Source of the DNA: Tenacibaculum agarivorans
GTDB taxonomy: Bacteria > Bacteroidota > Bacteroidia > Flavobacteriales > Flavobacteriaceae
DNA length: 64,000 bases
Direction: 5' to 3'
Assembly (NCBI RefSeq): GCF_001936575.1
Contig: NZ_MSMP01000001.1
Coordinates: forward strand, 124,001-188,000
A program made the translations under genes and the position numbers. The notes beneath the pieces are model-generated. The model made no database searches, was not told the DNA's origin, and was given only the letters and a program-made list of their open reading frames with translations. Of this stretch, positions 1 through 8,964 are shown in pieces. Position 1 is the stretch's first letter; each line of letters opens with the position of its first letter.

Positions 1-69
1 AGCAACAAAAGAAATTGGCGCTGTACGTACCTGTAATAATTCTTTAATATGTGTAAAAAGTGTTCGCAT
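1..69 (-). CDS. hutI: imidazolonepropionase, N-terminal fragment (cut by window edge)
   Basis: Only the first 23 codons lie in the window, beginning MRTLFTHIKELLQVR. The IKELLQVR stretch is typical of the N-terminus of imidazolonepropionase, which opens 4-imidazolone-5-propionate to N-formimino-glutamate, the step after urocanate hydratase. Its ATG overlaps the hutU stop codon by one base (TAATG), so the two genes are almost certainly co-transcribed and translationally coupled. The identification rests on this short peptide plus its position after hutH and hutU; the metal-binding and catalytic residues are outside the window. Confidence 0.7.
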   Translation of the reverse strand, partial: MRTLFTHIKELLQVRTAPISFVA

Positions 70-2066
70 TAAAATAATTTTTTTACAATCGTATCTTCTA
101 CTAAATTCGGTATCGTCACTTTGAGATTAGGAGTACGTTCCATTTCTCGTTGTATTGCAAAAATTGCTCCTGAGTTTCTTGCCCAACTTCGTCTTGATAT
201 TCCATTATTTACATCGTAAAATAACATGGTTTTTAATCGCTTTTCTGCCTCCTCAGTTCCATCAAGTAACATTCCAAAACCACCATTCATTACTTCTCCC
301 CATCCTACTCCACCTCCATTGTGAATAGACACCCAAGTAGCTCCTCTAAAACTATCTCCAATTACATTATGAATGGCCATATCCGCTGTAAACTTACTTC
401 CATCGTAGATATTAGATGTTTCTCTATACGGAGAATCCGTTCCACTTACATCGTGATGATCTCTTCCCAACACTACAGGACCAATCTCATTATTTGCAAT
501 AGCATCGTTGAAAGCTTGTGCAATTTTAGCTCTTCCTTCTGCATCTGCATATAAAATTCGTGCTTGAGAACCTACCACCATTTTATTGTGTTTCGCGTCT
601 TTAATCCAAGTAATATTATCTTGCATTTGCAATTGGATTTCAGCTGGAGCTATTTTCATAATCTCTTGTAAAACTTCCATCGCTATTTGATCCGTTTTAT
701 CTAAATCTTCAGGTTTACCAGAAGCACACACCCATCTAAACGGACCAAAACCATAATCGAAACACATAGGACCTAAAATATCTTGTACGTAAGAAGGGTA
801 TTTAAAATCAATACCATTTTCGGCAAGTATATTTGCTCCTGCCCTTGATGATTCTAATAAAAATGCATTTCCATAATCAAAGAAATACGTTCCTTTTGCT
901 GTATGTTTATTAATGGCCTTTGCATGTCTACGCAAAGAAGCTTGCACTTTTTCTTTAAATACTTCTGGTTCTTCTCGAATTAATCGATTCGATTCCTCAT
1001 AAGAAATTCCAACAGGATAATATCCTCCAGTCCATGGAATATGTAATGAGGTTTGGTCTGATCCTACATGAATAAAAATATTTTCTTCATCAAATCGTTC
1101 CCAAATTTCTACTACATTTCCAATATAAGCGATAGACACCACTTCTTCTTTTTCTTGAGCTTGTTGTACTCGAGTAATCAATACTTCTATATCATCAATC
1201 AAAACATCTACCCAACCTTGTTCATGACGTTTGATAGCTGCTTTCGGATTAACCTCAGCACAAATGGTAATACAGTTGGCAATATTTCCTGCTTTTGGCT
1301 GTGCTCCACTCATGCCTCCTAATCCAGCCGTTAGAAAAATCTTTCCTTTAGGACTTTCTCCATTCGATAAAATCTTGCGAAATGCATTCATCACAGTAAT
1401 GGTAGTTCCATGAACAATTCCTTGTGGACCGATATACATATATGAACCTGCTGTCATTTGTCCATATTGGGTAACTCCTAATGCATTGTACTTTTCCCAA
1501 TCGTCAGGTTTTGAATAATTTGGAATCATCATCCCATTCGTAACCACAACTCTTGGTGCTCCTACAGAAGAAGGAAACAATCCCATGGGATGACCTGAAT
1601 ACATGTGTAGGGTTTGCTCCTCTGTCATAGTTGCTAAATACTGCATTGTTAACAGATATTGTGCCCAGTTTTGAAATACAGCACCGTTTCCTCCATAAGT
1701 AATTAACTCTTCCGGGTGTTGTGCTACAGCTGGATCTAAATTATTCTGAATCATCAACATAATTGCTGCCGCTTGCATAGATTGCGCAGGATATTCTTCT
1801 ATAGGTCTCGCATAGATTTTATAATCAGGTTTAAAACGATACATATAAATGCGACCATAAGCTGCCAACTCCTGAGCAAACTCTTCTGCTAAAATACTAT
1901 GCCATGTTTCTGGGAAATAACGTAATGCATTTCGAACTGCTAGTTGTTTTTCTTCAACAGATAAAATATCTTTTCGCTTAGGTGCTCTATTGATATCTTC
2001 AGGATATGCTTTCGGAGTAGGTAATTCGTTGGGTATACCTTGTAATATTTGTTTTTGAAATGTCAT
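69..2066 (-). CDS. hutU: urocanate hydratase
   Basis: Cytosolic enzyme that adds water to urocanate to give 4-imidazolone-5-propionate, using tightly bound NAD+; second step of histidine degradation. The protein is 665 aa. It carries the glycine-rich GLGGMSGAQ segment of the NAD-binding core near residue 250 and a C-terminal RDHHDVSGTDSPYRET segment corresponding to the conserved urocanase active-site region. This is about 110 residues longer than the roughly 555-aa proteobacterial enzyme and closer to the long form known from animals and many Bacteroidota. It follows hutH after 124 bp and overlaps hutI by one base, forming a hutH-hutU-hutI transcription unit. Confidence 0.95.
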   Translation of the reverse strand: MTFQKQILQGIPNELPTPKAYPEDINRAPKRKDILSVEEKQLAVRNALRYFPETWHSILAEEFAQELAAYGRIYMYRFKPDYKIYARPIEEYPAQSMQAAAIMLMIQNNLDPAVAQHPEELITYGGNGAVFQNWAQYLLTMQYLATMTEEQTLHMYSGHPMGLFPSSVGAPRVVVTNGMMIPNYSKPDDWEKYNALGVTQYGQMTAGSYMYIGPQGIVHGTTITVMNAFRKILSNGESPKGKIFLTAGLGGMSGAQPKAGNIANCITICAEVNPKAAIKRHEQGWVDVLIDDIEVLITRVQQAQEKEEVVSIAYIGNVVEIWERFDEENIFIHVGSDQTSLHIPWTGGYYPVGISYEESNRLIREEPEVFKEKVQASLRRHAKAINKHTAKGTYFFDYGNAFLLESSRAGANILAENGIDFKYPSYVQDILGPMCFDYGFGPFRWVCASGKPEDLDKTDQIAMEVLQEIMKIAPAEIQLQMQDNITWIKDAKHNKMVVGSQARILYADAEGRAKIAQAFNDAIANNEIGPVVLGRDHHDVSGTDSPYRETSNIYDGSKFTADMAIHNVIGDSFRGATWVSIHNGGGVGWGEVMNGGFGMLLDGTEEAEKRLKTMLFYDVNNGISRRSWARNSGAIFAIQREMERTPNLKVTIPNLVEDTIVKKLF

Positions 2067-2163
2067 GATTCAGACTTCTATTTTTTCCAATTATCAATTA
2101 AAGTTTATTTTCTCTTTATTTTAAACAAAGAAAAACCGAAACTTTTACACAGTTATTTTTAAC

Positions 2164-2184
2164 TTCTAGCTTCTAGCTTCTAGC
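2164..2184. repeat. heptanucleotide tandem repeat, 3 copies
   Basis: TTCTAGC is repeated three times head to tail in the hutH-hutU gap. It is a short relative in kind, though not in sequence, of the eight-copy heptamer array at 49745-49804. It is non-coding and has no function I can assign. It could shift the hutH-hutU spacing if copy number varies. Confidence 0.8.
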
Positions 2185-2190
2185 AAAAAA

Positions 2191-3690
2191 CTAACTAGTT
2201 ATAAACACTCTATTTTTCACTAAGCTTATCATCGCATTAATATCATCTTTCAATAATCTATCATCTTCTAATTTCGATACTTTTGTTCTTATTATATCGT
2301 GATTTTTCTCGATAATATCAGAACATCTATTGGGTCTTCTAAACTCTAAAGCTTGTGCTGCATACATTAATTCTATAGCTAAAATTTTCTCTAGATTCCC
2401 TAGGATTTGATTAAATTTCCTTCCTGAAATACTACCCATAGATACATGATCTTCTTGGCCTAAAGATGTAGGAACACTATCCGCTGATGGAGGAAAACAC
2501 AAGGATTTATTTTCTGTCACTAAAGCTGCAGTGGTATACTGCGGAATCATAAACCCAGAGTTTAGCCCCCCTTTTTCAGTTAATAAACGTGGTAAACCAT
2601 ATTTTCCTTCCAATAATAAGTAACATCTTCTATCAGAAATATTTCCTAATTCTGCAGCTGCTAATGCCCCATAATCTAAAGCCATCGCTAAAGGTTGTCC
2701 GTGAAAATTCCCTCCAGAAATAGCCTCTGTCTCACTAATTATAATTGGATTATCAGTAACTGAATTCATTTCTATTTCAGTTAGTTCTTTTAAATGCTCG
2801 TATGCATTTCTAGAGGCTCCATGAACTTGAGGGATACAACGTATAGAATACGGATCTTGCACACGTTCACATTCCAAATGCGAAGCTAAGTTTTGTGAAC
2901 CTTCTAATAGCATTCGCATTCTTTTAGCTACTTCAATAGTCCCTTTAAAAGGACGAATATGATGTAATGTTTCATGGAATGGTAATGCATTACCTTGAAA
3001 CCCTTCTAAACTCATAGCACCTGAAACATCGGCCAAATCAAGCACATATTTCATTTTATCTAATCCTAGAATTGCATGTGCTAGAATGAATTGTGTTCCG
3101 TTAATTAATGCTAACCCTTCTTTTGCTTCCAGTTGAAGTGGTAATAAACCATATTTCTTATGTACTTCTTTTGCATCAACAATTTCATCATTTACCCAAA
3201 ACTCTCCTTCTCCAATCAGTGGTAAAAATAAATGTGACAATGGTGCTAAATCTCCTGAAGCTCCAACAGATCCCTGTTCGGGGACTAGAGGCAACAAATT
3301 ATGTTTTATAAAAAATAACATACGTTCTATAACTACTAGACGTATCCCTGAAAATCCTTGACATAAAGCGTGAACTTTACAAATCATCATCAATTTAGAT
3401 AATTTTTTATCAATTGGATTTCCTACTCCTACTGCATGAGTTATTAGCAAATTATGTTGTAATACATTTGTTTCTTCGGGAGAAATTTGAGTATCGCAAA
3501 GAGGACCAAACCCTGTATTTATTCCATATACAGCTTTGTTAGAATTTGCCATTATCTCTACCTTCTTTCTACATGATATTACTTTTTCTACAGTCTCTTT
3601 TGTTAATACTGTTTCCAATTTACCATCTACAATATCTATTATTGTTGATACTGTTAATTGATCTATTCCGTATTTAAATTCCATTTTCAT
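2191..3690 (-). CDS. hutH: histidine ammonia-lyase
   Basis: Deaminates L-histidine to trans-urocanate, the first committed step of histidine catabolism, in the cytosol as a homotetramer. The 499-aa length is normal for the family. The Ala144-Ser145-Gly146 triad in the segment GSVGASGDLAPLSH is the precursor of the MIO electrophile, and YGINTGFG near residue 55 carries the conserved catalytic tyrosine region. The start MKMEFKYG at 3690 is used here; the second Met, two codons in, is an alternative. First gene of the hut operon, divergent from a LysR regulator that is a plausible but unproven controller. Confidence 0.96.
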   Translation of the reverse strand: MKMEFKYGIDQLTVSTIIDIVDGKLETVLTKETVEKVISCRKKVEIMANSNKAVYGINTGFGPLCDTQISPEETNVLQHNLLITHAVGVGNPIDKKLSKLMMICKVHALCQGFSGIRLVVIERMLFFIKHNLLPLVPEQGSVGASGDLAPLSHLFLPLIGEGEFWVNDEIVDAKEVHKKYGLLPLQLEAKEGLALINGTQFILAHAILGLDKMKYVLDLADVSGAMSLEGFQGNALPFHETLHHIRPFKGTIEVAKRMRMLLEGSQNLASHLECERVQDPYSIRCIPQVHGASRNAYEHLKELTEIEMNSVTDNPIIISETEAISGGNFHGQPLAMALDYGALAAAELGNISDRRCYLLLEGKYGLPRLLTEKGGLNSGFMIPQYTTAALVTENKSLCFPPSADSVPTSLGQEDHVSMGSISGRKFNQILGNLEKILAIELMYAAQALEFRRPNRCSDIIEKNHDIIRTKVSKLEDDRLLKDDINAMISLVKNRVFITS

Positions 3691-3733
3691 CTGTTCTATT
3701 AGATTTAATGTGAATCTCGTTTAAGTATTTCAA

Positions 3734-3876
3734 TGTCACTTCGAGTAATTTTACGGAGTAATAACGTAGTAAAATTGTTCTGAATCAAGTTCAGCAGGAC
3801 TATCGAGAACATTACTTTACTTCTCGATACAAAATTATTTTTCATTTCATTACAAATAATTTCATTCGAAGTGACA
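3734..3876. repeat. MITE-like element with 11-bp terminal inverted repeats
   Basis: The element is bounded by TGTCACTTCGA at 3734-3744 and its exact reverse complement TCGAAGTGACA at 3866-3876, giving 143 bp. Inside is a second inverted pair, TATCGAGA and TCTCGATA, near 3801-3828. It encodes no protein. The inner right part (CTTCTCGATACAAAATT followed by TTTCATTACAA) reappears almost unchanged near 59432-59460, so this is one copy of a dispersed family. It occupies most of the hutH-LysR divergent intergenic region and so sits between or on their promoters. Confidence 0.75.
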
Positions 3877-3916
3877 AAAACTTATTCGATCTTCATTAAT
3901 AATTTAAAATTAAGAG

Positions 3917-3924
3917 TAAATTTG
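3917..3924 (+). promoter_or_regulatory. candidate -7 element for the LysR gene
   Basis: TAAATTTG matches the Bacteroidota -7 consensus TAnnTTTG and ends 38 bp before the LysR start codon. No clear -33 TTG is seen at the usual spacing, so this is a partial match only. Confidence 0.35.
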
Positions 3925-3962
3925 ATGCTCAACAAGACTATTTTAGTTTACAAATAATAACT

Positions 3963-4856
3963 ATGAGTTATCAATTTGAATTACGTCACCTCCGTTATTT
4001 TTTGGCCGTTGCTGAAGATTTACATTTTAGAAAAGCTGCAGATCGGCTTTACATTTCACAGCCAGGTTTGAGTAGACAAATAAAAAATTTAGAAGAGGAA
4101 ATTGGAGTTTCACTCTTTGAACGTAATAATAGAAGAGTAACTTTAACTAAAGCAGGATTGTTTCTTCAAGGAGAGCTCCAAAAACATTTTAATGATTTAG
4201 AACGCATTATCGAACACACAAAGCTACTGCATGATGGTTTACAAGGTGATTTAAAATTAGGTTATGTTGGATCTGCTATGCAGGAAATAATTCCAACGTT
4301 ATTGGTTACATTCAGAAAAAAATATCCTAAAATTCTTTTCAGTCTTAAAGAGATGGATAATTCTCAACAAATAACTCAATTACAATCTCAAGATATTGAT
4401 CTTGGTTTTGTTCGTATGGAAAGAGTTCCAAGAGGCCTATCTACTTATCCAATAGTTAAAGAACCTTTCTGCCTAGTCTTGCCCGAAAATCATGCTATTA
4501 CTTCTACAAGTTTTAAAGGCATACATCAACTTAAAGATGAATCATTTATTTTGTTTGATCCTGAATATAGTGCTTCTTACTATGAAAAAGTGCTCCAAAT
4601 TTTTGATGATAGTGGTTTCACCCCCATAGTCACTCACAATACTATTCATTCTAATTCTATCTATAAATTAGTTGCTCATAATTTCGGTATTTCTATAGTT
4701 CCAAAATCACTACAATCTGATTATGTAAAAGGGATAAAATTTATTGAATTGAACAGCATTTCACAGCGAACAGTTCTATCTGCTGTATGGAACATTGAGA
4801 ATAGAAACCCTATCCTAACAAACTTTTTAACGGAAATCAAAAAAAGCAAATTTTAA
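3963..4856 (+). CDS. LysR-family transcriptional regulator
   Basis: 297-aa DNA-binding regulator. The N-terminal winged helix-turn-helix (residues about 5-64) is classic for the family, with LRYFLAVAEDLHFRKAA and SQPGLSRQIKNLEEEIG. The remainder forms the periplasmic-binding-protein-like effector domain, with GDLKLGYVGSA marking its first strand. It is transcribed away from hutH across a 272-bp region, the arrangement in which LysR proteins commonly control the divergent operon, so histidine or urocanate sensing is a reasonable inference. Nothing in the sequence shows the ligand. No obvious T-N11-A palindrome was recognised because the repeat element fills the region. Confidence 0.92.
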   Translation: MSYQFELRHLRYFLAVAEDLHFRKAADRLYISQPGLSRQIKNLEEEIGVSLFERNNRRVTLTKAGLFLQGELQKHFNDLERIIEHTKLLHDGLQGDLKLGYVGSAMQEIIPTLLVTFRKKYPKILFSLKEMDNSQQITQLQSQDIDLGFVRMERVPRGLSTYPIVKEPFCLVLPENHAITSTSFKGIHQLKDESFILFDPEYSASYYEKVLQIFDDSGFTPIVTHNTIHSNSIYKLVAHNFGISIVPKSLQSDYVKGIKFIELNSISQRTVLSAVWNIENRNPILTNFLTEIKKSKF

Positions 4857-4958
4857 ATCGCTTATTAATAGAACTTTACTATTAAAAAAACAGTTAAGAC
4901 TGAGAATCTTGTAATATTTCTCTCTTTTACTCGACTATATACTCCCATAATACTATTT

Positions 4959-5645
4959 ATGTATAATTCAAAAACAGATACTGCTATCCTTTTGTTTTCT
5001 AATACTTCTACTTATGAAGCTATAGAAAAACAAATTGCTAATAGTGAGCATCTATTTGAATATTTACATAACAAAGCATTTGATAAAGCTCAAAAAACAA
5101 ACCTTAACGTTCTTCATTTTAATGAAAAAAATCAAATAGGTAATACTTTTGGTGAACGGATCTCTAATGCTATAGCTTCTGTTTTTAACAAAGGTTATAA
5201 AAATGTTATTGTTATTGGTAATGATAGCCCAGAGTTACATGTTAACCATATAATTGATGCTAATAAAAACTTAGAAAAAGGAAAAAATACAATTGGTCCA
5301 TCATTAGATGGTGGTGTTTATTTATTTTCTATAGCCAAACACCAATTTCACAAAGATAAGTTCGCGGCTCTCCCTTGGAAGACTTCAAAATTATCTAAAT
5401 CTTTACGTATTTTTTTACGATCGGGTAACACATATGTACAGTTACTTGAATCTCTAAAAGATATAGATTCTGGAAAAGATTTACTGTATTTTTCTACTGC
5501 ATATAGATATACTACCTCCACACTAAAAAGAATTATTCTAGAAATTACCAAGCTGATTTCTAAAACTATATACTCTAATTTAAATTACAATAGTACTTCA
5601 TTTACCAAAACCTTTTATAATAAAGGTTCTCCAAGGCTTGTTTAA
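4959..5645 (+). CDS. DUF2064 / GT-A-like nucleotidyltransferase-fold protein
   Basis: 228-aa cytosolic protein resembling the DUF2064 family (TIGR04282, rSAM/selenodomain-associated transferase 1), a GT-A/nucleotidyltransferase-like fold related to CofC. Supporting motifs are the strand VIVIGNDSPEL near residue 90 and GPSLDGGVYLFSIAK near residue 112, which match the substrate and metal-binding loops of the family. Its reaction is unknown. It starts 102 bp after the LysR gene and is followed by its own likely terminator, so it is probably monocistronic. The C-terminal 40 residues after the core are not recognisable. Confidence 0.7.
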   Translation: MYNSKTDTAILLFSNTSTYEAIEKQIANSEHLFEYLHNKAFDKAQKTNLNVLHFNEKNQIGNTFGERISNAIASVFNKGYKNVIVIGNDSPELHVNHIIDANKNLEKGKNTIGPSLDGGVYLFSIAKHQFHKDKFAALPWKTSKLSKSLRIFLRSGNTYVQLLESLKDIDSGKDLLYFSTAYRYTTSTLKRIILEITKLISKTIYSNLNYNSTSFTKTFYNKGSPRLV

Positions 5646-5667
5646 AATAATTACAACTCATCTTAAT

Positions 5668-5700
5668 CTACTTTTAAAATCCATAAAAAAGTAGTTTTTG
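5668..5700 (+). terminator. intrinsic terminator after the DUF2064 gene
   Basis: CTACTTTT at 5668-5675 pairs with AAAAGTAG at 5687-5694 and is followed directly by a run of five T. The stem is A/T-rich, so strength is uncertain. Confidence 0.55.
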
Positions 5701-5741
5701 TCTATACTTTATAAACAAACCAATTCAATCATTTTCGTTAT

Positions 5742-8700
5742 ATGAAAATCAAAATTTTTATTGCTCTTTTTTTTAGCGCACTTTATATAAACGCACAGGA
5801 AACAACAGGAAATATAGAAGGTAAAATTACCGATACTAGTGGTATTTCTATTCCTTTTGCGTCTATCATTATTACTGATACAGAAACAAACACTACTTAT
5901 GGAACAAGTTCTCAAGAATCTGGTCATTATGTAGTTGCCAATATTCCTCCTGGAAACACATACAAACTAGAAGTTCATTTTATAGGCTATCATACCTATA
6001 TGAAGACTAATGTAACTATTCAACTAGGTAAAACTTTAGCTGTAGACGTTACGCTAGAAGAAGAAAGCGCTACATTGGATGAAGTTGTGATCTCTGCAAA
6101 ATCAAATAGAATAAACCCTTCCGTAATTAACACTAAACAATTACTAAAAACACCAACTATTAGTAGAAGTGTTCAAGATTTAACTAGAAATTTATCTGAA
6201 GCAAACTTAAATTCCTTTGGTGGTGCAAGTAATCGATTTAATAATTTTAATATTGATGGTATAGCAAGTAATGATGTTGTCGGTTTTCAAGAACCTGCTA
6301 GTGGAGCTGCGGGGTCTTCGGCTAATGGTACACCAGGAAGTTTATCAAGAAGTCAACCCATAAGTTTTGGAGCTATTAAAGAACTTTCTGTAAAAACTTC
6401 TCCATTTGATGTTAGTATTGGAAACTTTACAGGAGCCAATATTAATGTGGTGACTAAAAATGGTACCAATACTACTAAAGCTGAAATTTACGGTTATGGA
6501 AACAATCAACTCTTGATAGGTTCTTTTGCTGATGGAATAGAACAGGAAGTAAATAGTTTTTATGACATTCAGTTTGGTGGTGGTGTAGGTGGAGCTATAA
6601 AAAAAGATAAGCTGTTTTATTATGTAAATGTTGAACAAGCGCTAAGTAAAACACCTCTTATTGGTGCACCTGGGACTTCGGGTTCAAATATTAGTCAACA
6701 AACAGTAGTTGATATCGCCAACAAATTAAAAACCGATTATAATTATGATCCTGGTGCTTTTGAAACTAGCGATATTGAAACTGCATCTACTAAAGTTTTT
6801 ACGCGTTTGGATTACAATATCTCCAAGAAACATAAATTGACATTCCGTAATAACTTTGTAAAGAGTTTTGCTGATAACTTGGAATGGAATCAAGCTGTTT
6901 TTAATTTTGGTAATCAGGGCTATCGTCATAATAGTATTTTAAATGGAACTACTTTAGAATTAAACTCTAGTTTAGCTGAGAATGTGGCTAATATTCTAAC
7001 TTTAGGATACACTAAAGTAAAAGAAGATCGTTCTTATGATGGACGTGTTTTTCCACATATAGAAATTAACGATTCATCTAACCGAATTTTTGCAGGAACG
7101 TATAGAGAAGCTTCTATTTACAATACCAATTTGAATACATTTCAATTGACCAATAAATTAACGTATTATAAAAATAATCATACCATTACTGGAGGATTAT
7201 TATTTCAATACAATGATATCGATTATGGTTTTTTAACGGCATGGAATGGTCGTTGGGCGTATAGATCTGTTGATGATTTTTTAAACGACAGACCCTCTAG
7301 AATTCGTGGTGTGTATCATGTAACAAACAATTCATTTGATTTTGTAAATAACAGACCTTCTGCAACTATAGATGTATTAACTTCGGCATTTTATATTCAA
7401 GATAAAATAAGAATTAATGATCAATTTTCTGTAAATTTTGGAGTACGTTTAGACAATCAATTATTGCTCGATAATTTACCTTTAAGCCCATTAGTTAGAA
7501 ATACACCTGAGTTTAGCCATTTTACCAATCAAATTGATGTAAATCCTCATATTAATCCAAGAGTTAGTTTTGAATACACCTTAGATGAAGACAAAAAGTA
7601 TAAACTGAGCGGAGGAAGCGGCTTATTTACTGGTAGAATACCTTATTTATGGTTTGCTTATGCAGAATATATTTCAGGTACCGATTATTTTAATGTAGAT
7701 ATTAGACCTAACGGGACTCCTGTGCCACTAGAAGAAAATTTAGGAACTCTGGCTACTCAACAACCCGGGTTAACGGAAATAAATTTGATAGACACTGACT
7801 TTGAACTCCCAAGGGAATGGAAAACTCGACTACATTTTGAAGCTAAATTACCTCGCAAATTCAGATTTACTGCGGAAGCAACCTATACAGATGTATTGAA
7901 AGGCATCTTTTTTCAATCGATAAATAGACGTCAAGAATTCGGAAATTATTCGGGAGCAGACACTCGTTTATTTTATAATGGAACACGAGTAAATGATAAT
8001 TTCACTAATGTATTTTTATTAAGTAACACCAACAAAGGATATCGTTACAACATCAATCTTGGGATATACAAAGAAACCGATAATTATTCTGGCTTTTTAG
8101 GATATACTCATGGAAAAAGTAAAGAAGTATCAAGTACTGTTCGTAATTCTTCTGCTGCTAATTTTGAGTGGAATCAAGCTATAAATTCTCACGATCCTGA
8201 TTTATCTTTTTCTAACTTTGACTTACGTCATAAACTAGTTTCTTCTCATAGCTACAACATTAATTTCAAGAACAATCATCAAATACAACTTTCTGCGTTA
8301 TATACGGGAACTTCCGGAAGCCCTTATTCAGTAGTGTATCAAGGTGACGTCAATAGAGATGGATCTTCAAGAAATGATTTGGTATATATTCCAGCCAATC
8401 AAAATGAAATTCAATTACAAGATATTACTGATATTAATGGAAATATTTTAGTTCCTGCTCAAGAGCAATGGAATCGATTAGATACATTTATTGAAAACAA
8501 TGATTACCTGAGTGAAAATAGAGGACAGTATGCAGAACGAAATGGAGGTAGAACACCATGGAACCATCAGTTAGACGCGAAATTTGTATACAATTTACCC
8601 TTTGAGAATAATACAAACTTACAAGTAAGTTTAGATGTTTTTAATGTGCTGAACCTTATTCATAAAAATTGGGGTAGATTAGTTTTTGTTCCTAATGTAA

Positions 8701-8852
8701 CAAACTCCAACTTTAATTTATTAGAATTTAGAGGAGTAGAAAACAATCAACCTGTGTATCAATTCACTTTAGATGAAAATGCGCAACCTTGGGTTTTAGA
8801 TCCGATTAATTCTCGTTGGAGAGCGCAACTGGGTATAAAATATCAGTTTTAA
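5742..8852 (+). CDS. Oar-like TonB-dependent outer-membrane receptor
   Basis: 1036-aa outer-membrane protein. Residues 1-18 are a signal peptide ending YINAQ. Residues about 22-110 form a carboxypeptidase-regulatory-like beta-sandwich (GNIEGKITDTSGISIPFAS), followed by a plug domain (NFNIDGIASNDVVGF) and a long C-terminal beta-barrel that ends with an aromatic residue (IKYQF). The lay-out and the sequence SPFDVSIGNFTGANINVVT resemble the Oar family rather than classic siderophore receptors. The substrate is unknown. No SusD-like partner follows, so this is not a standard polysaccharide-utilisation pair. A strong terminator closes the unit. Confidence 0.88.
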   Translation: MKIKIFIALFFSALYINAQETTGNIEGKITDTSGISIPFASIIITDTETNTTYGTSSQESGHYVVANIPPGNTYKLEVHFIGYHTYMKTNVTIQLGKTLAVDVTLEEESATLDEVVISAKSNRINPSVINTKQLLKTPTISRSVQDLTRNLSEANLNSFGGASNRFNNFNIDGIASNDVVGFQEPASGAAGSSANGTPGSLSRSQPISFGAIKELSVKTSPFDVSIGNFTGANINVVTKNGTNTTKAEIYGYGNNQLLIGSFADGIEQEVNSFYDIQFGGGVGGAIKKDKLFYYVNVEQALSKTPLIGAPGTSGSNISQQTVVDIANKLKTDYNYDPGAFETSDIETASTKVFTRLDYNISKKHKLTFRNNFVKSFADNLEWNQAVFNFGNQGYRHNSILNGTTLELNSSLAENVANILTLGYTKVKEDRSYDGRVFPHIEINDSSNRIFAGTYREASIYNTNLNTFQLTNKLTYYKNNHTITGGLLFQYNDIDYGFLTAWNGRWAYRSVDDFLNDRPSRIRGVYHVTNNSFDFVNNRPSATIDVLTSAFYIQDKIRINDQFSVNFGVRLDNQLLLDNLPLSPLVRNTPEFSHFTNQIDVNPHINPRVSFEYTLDEDKKYKLSGGSGLFTGRIPYLWFAYAEYISGTDYFNVDIRPNGTPVPLEENLGTLATQQPGLTEINLIDTDFELPREWKTRLHFEAKLPRKFRFTAEATYTDVLKGIFFQSINRRQEFGNYSGADTRLFYNGTRVNDNFTNVFLLSNTNKGYRYNINLGIYKETDNYSGFLGYTHGKSKEVSSTVRNSSAANFEWNQAINSHDPDLSFSNFDLRHKLVSSHSYNINFKNNHQIQLSALYTGTSGSPYSVVYQGDVNRDGSSRNDLVYIPANQNEIQLQDITDINGNILVPAQEQWNRLDTFIENNDYLSENRGQYAERNGGRTPWNHQLDAKFVYNLPFENNTNLQVSLDVFNVLNLIHKNWGRLVFVPNVTNSNFNLLEFRGVENNQPVYQFTLDENAQPWVLDPINSRWRAQLGIKYQF

Positions 8853-8879
8853 AACATAATCTATTAATCTTAATTTTCA

Positions 8880-8907
8880 AACACCAGTATTATTTCTGGT
8901 GTTTTTT
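8880..8907 (+). terminator. intrinsic terminator after the Oar-like receptor
   Basis: AACACCAG at 8880-8887 pairs perfectly with CTGGTGTT at 8896-8903, followed by a T run. It lies 28 bp after the receptor stop codon. Confidence 0.85.
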
Positions 8908-8964
8908 TATTCAACTAATAACTATAAATTCTTATTGTATATTAGCAATTCAAATTACAACGCT

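Noticed and set aside
4860..4892. Hairpin after the LysR gene as its terminator
   Set aside because: TTAATAG/CTATTAA stem is followed by A rather than T on the plus strand.
8899..8964. Upstream start codon extending the 8965 gene
   Set aside because: It sits inside the terminator hairpin of the previous gene and would place 22 residues before a good signal peptide.
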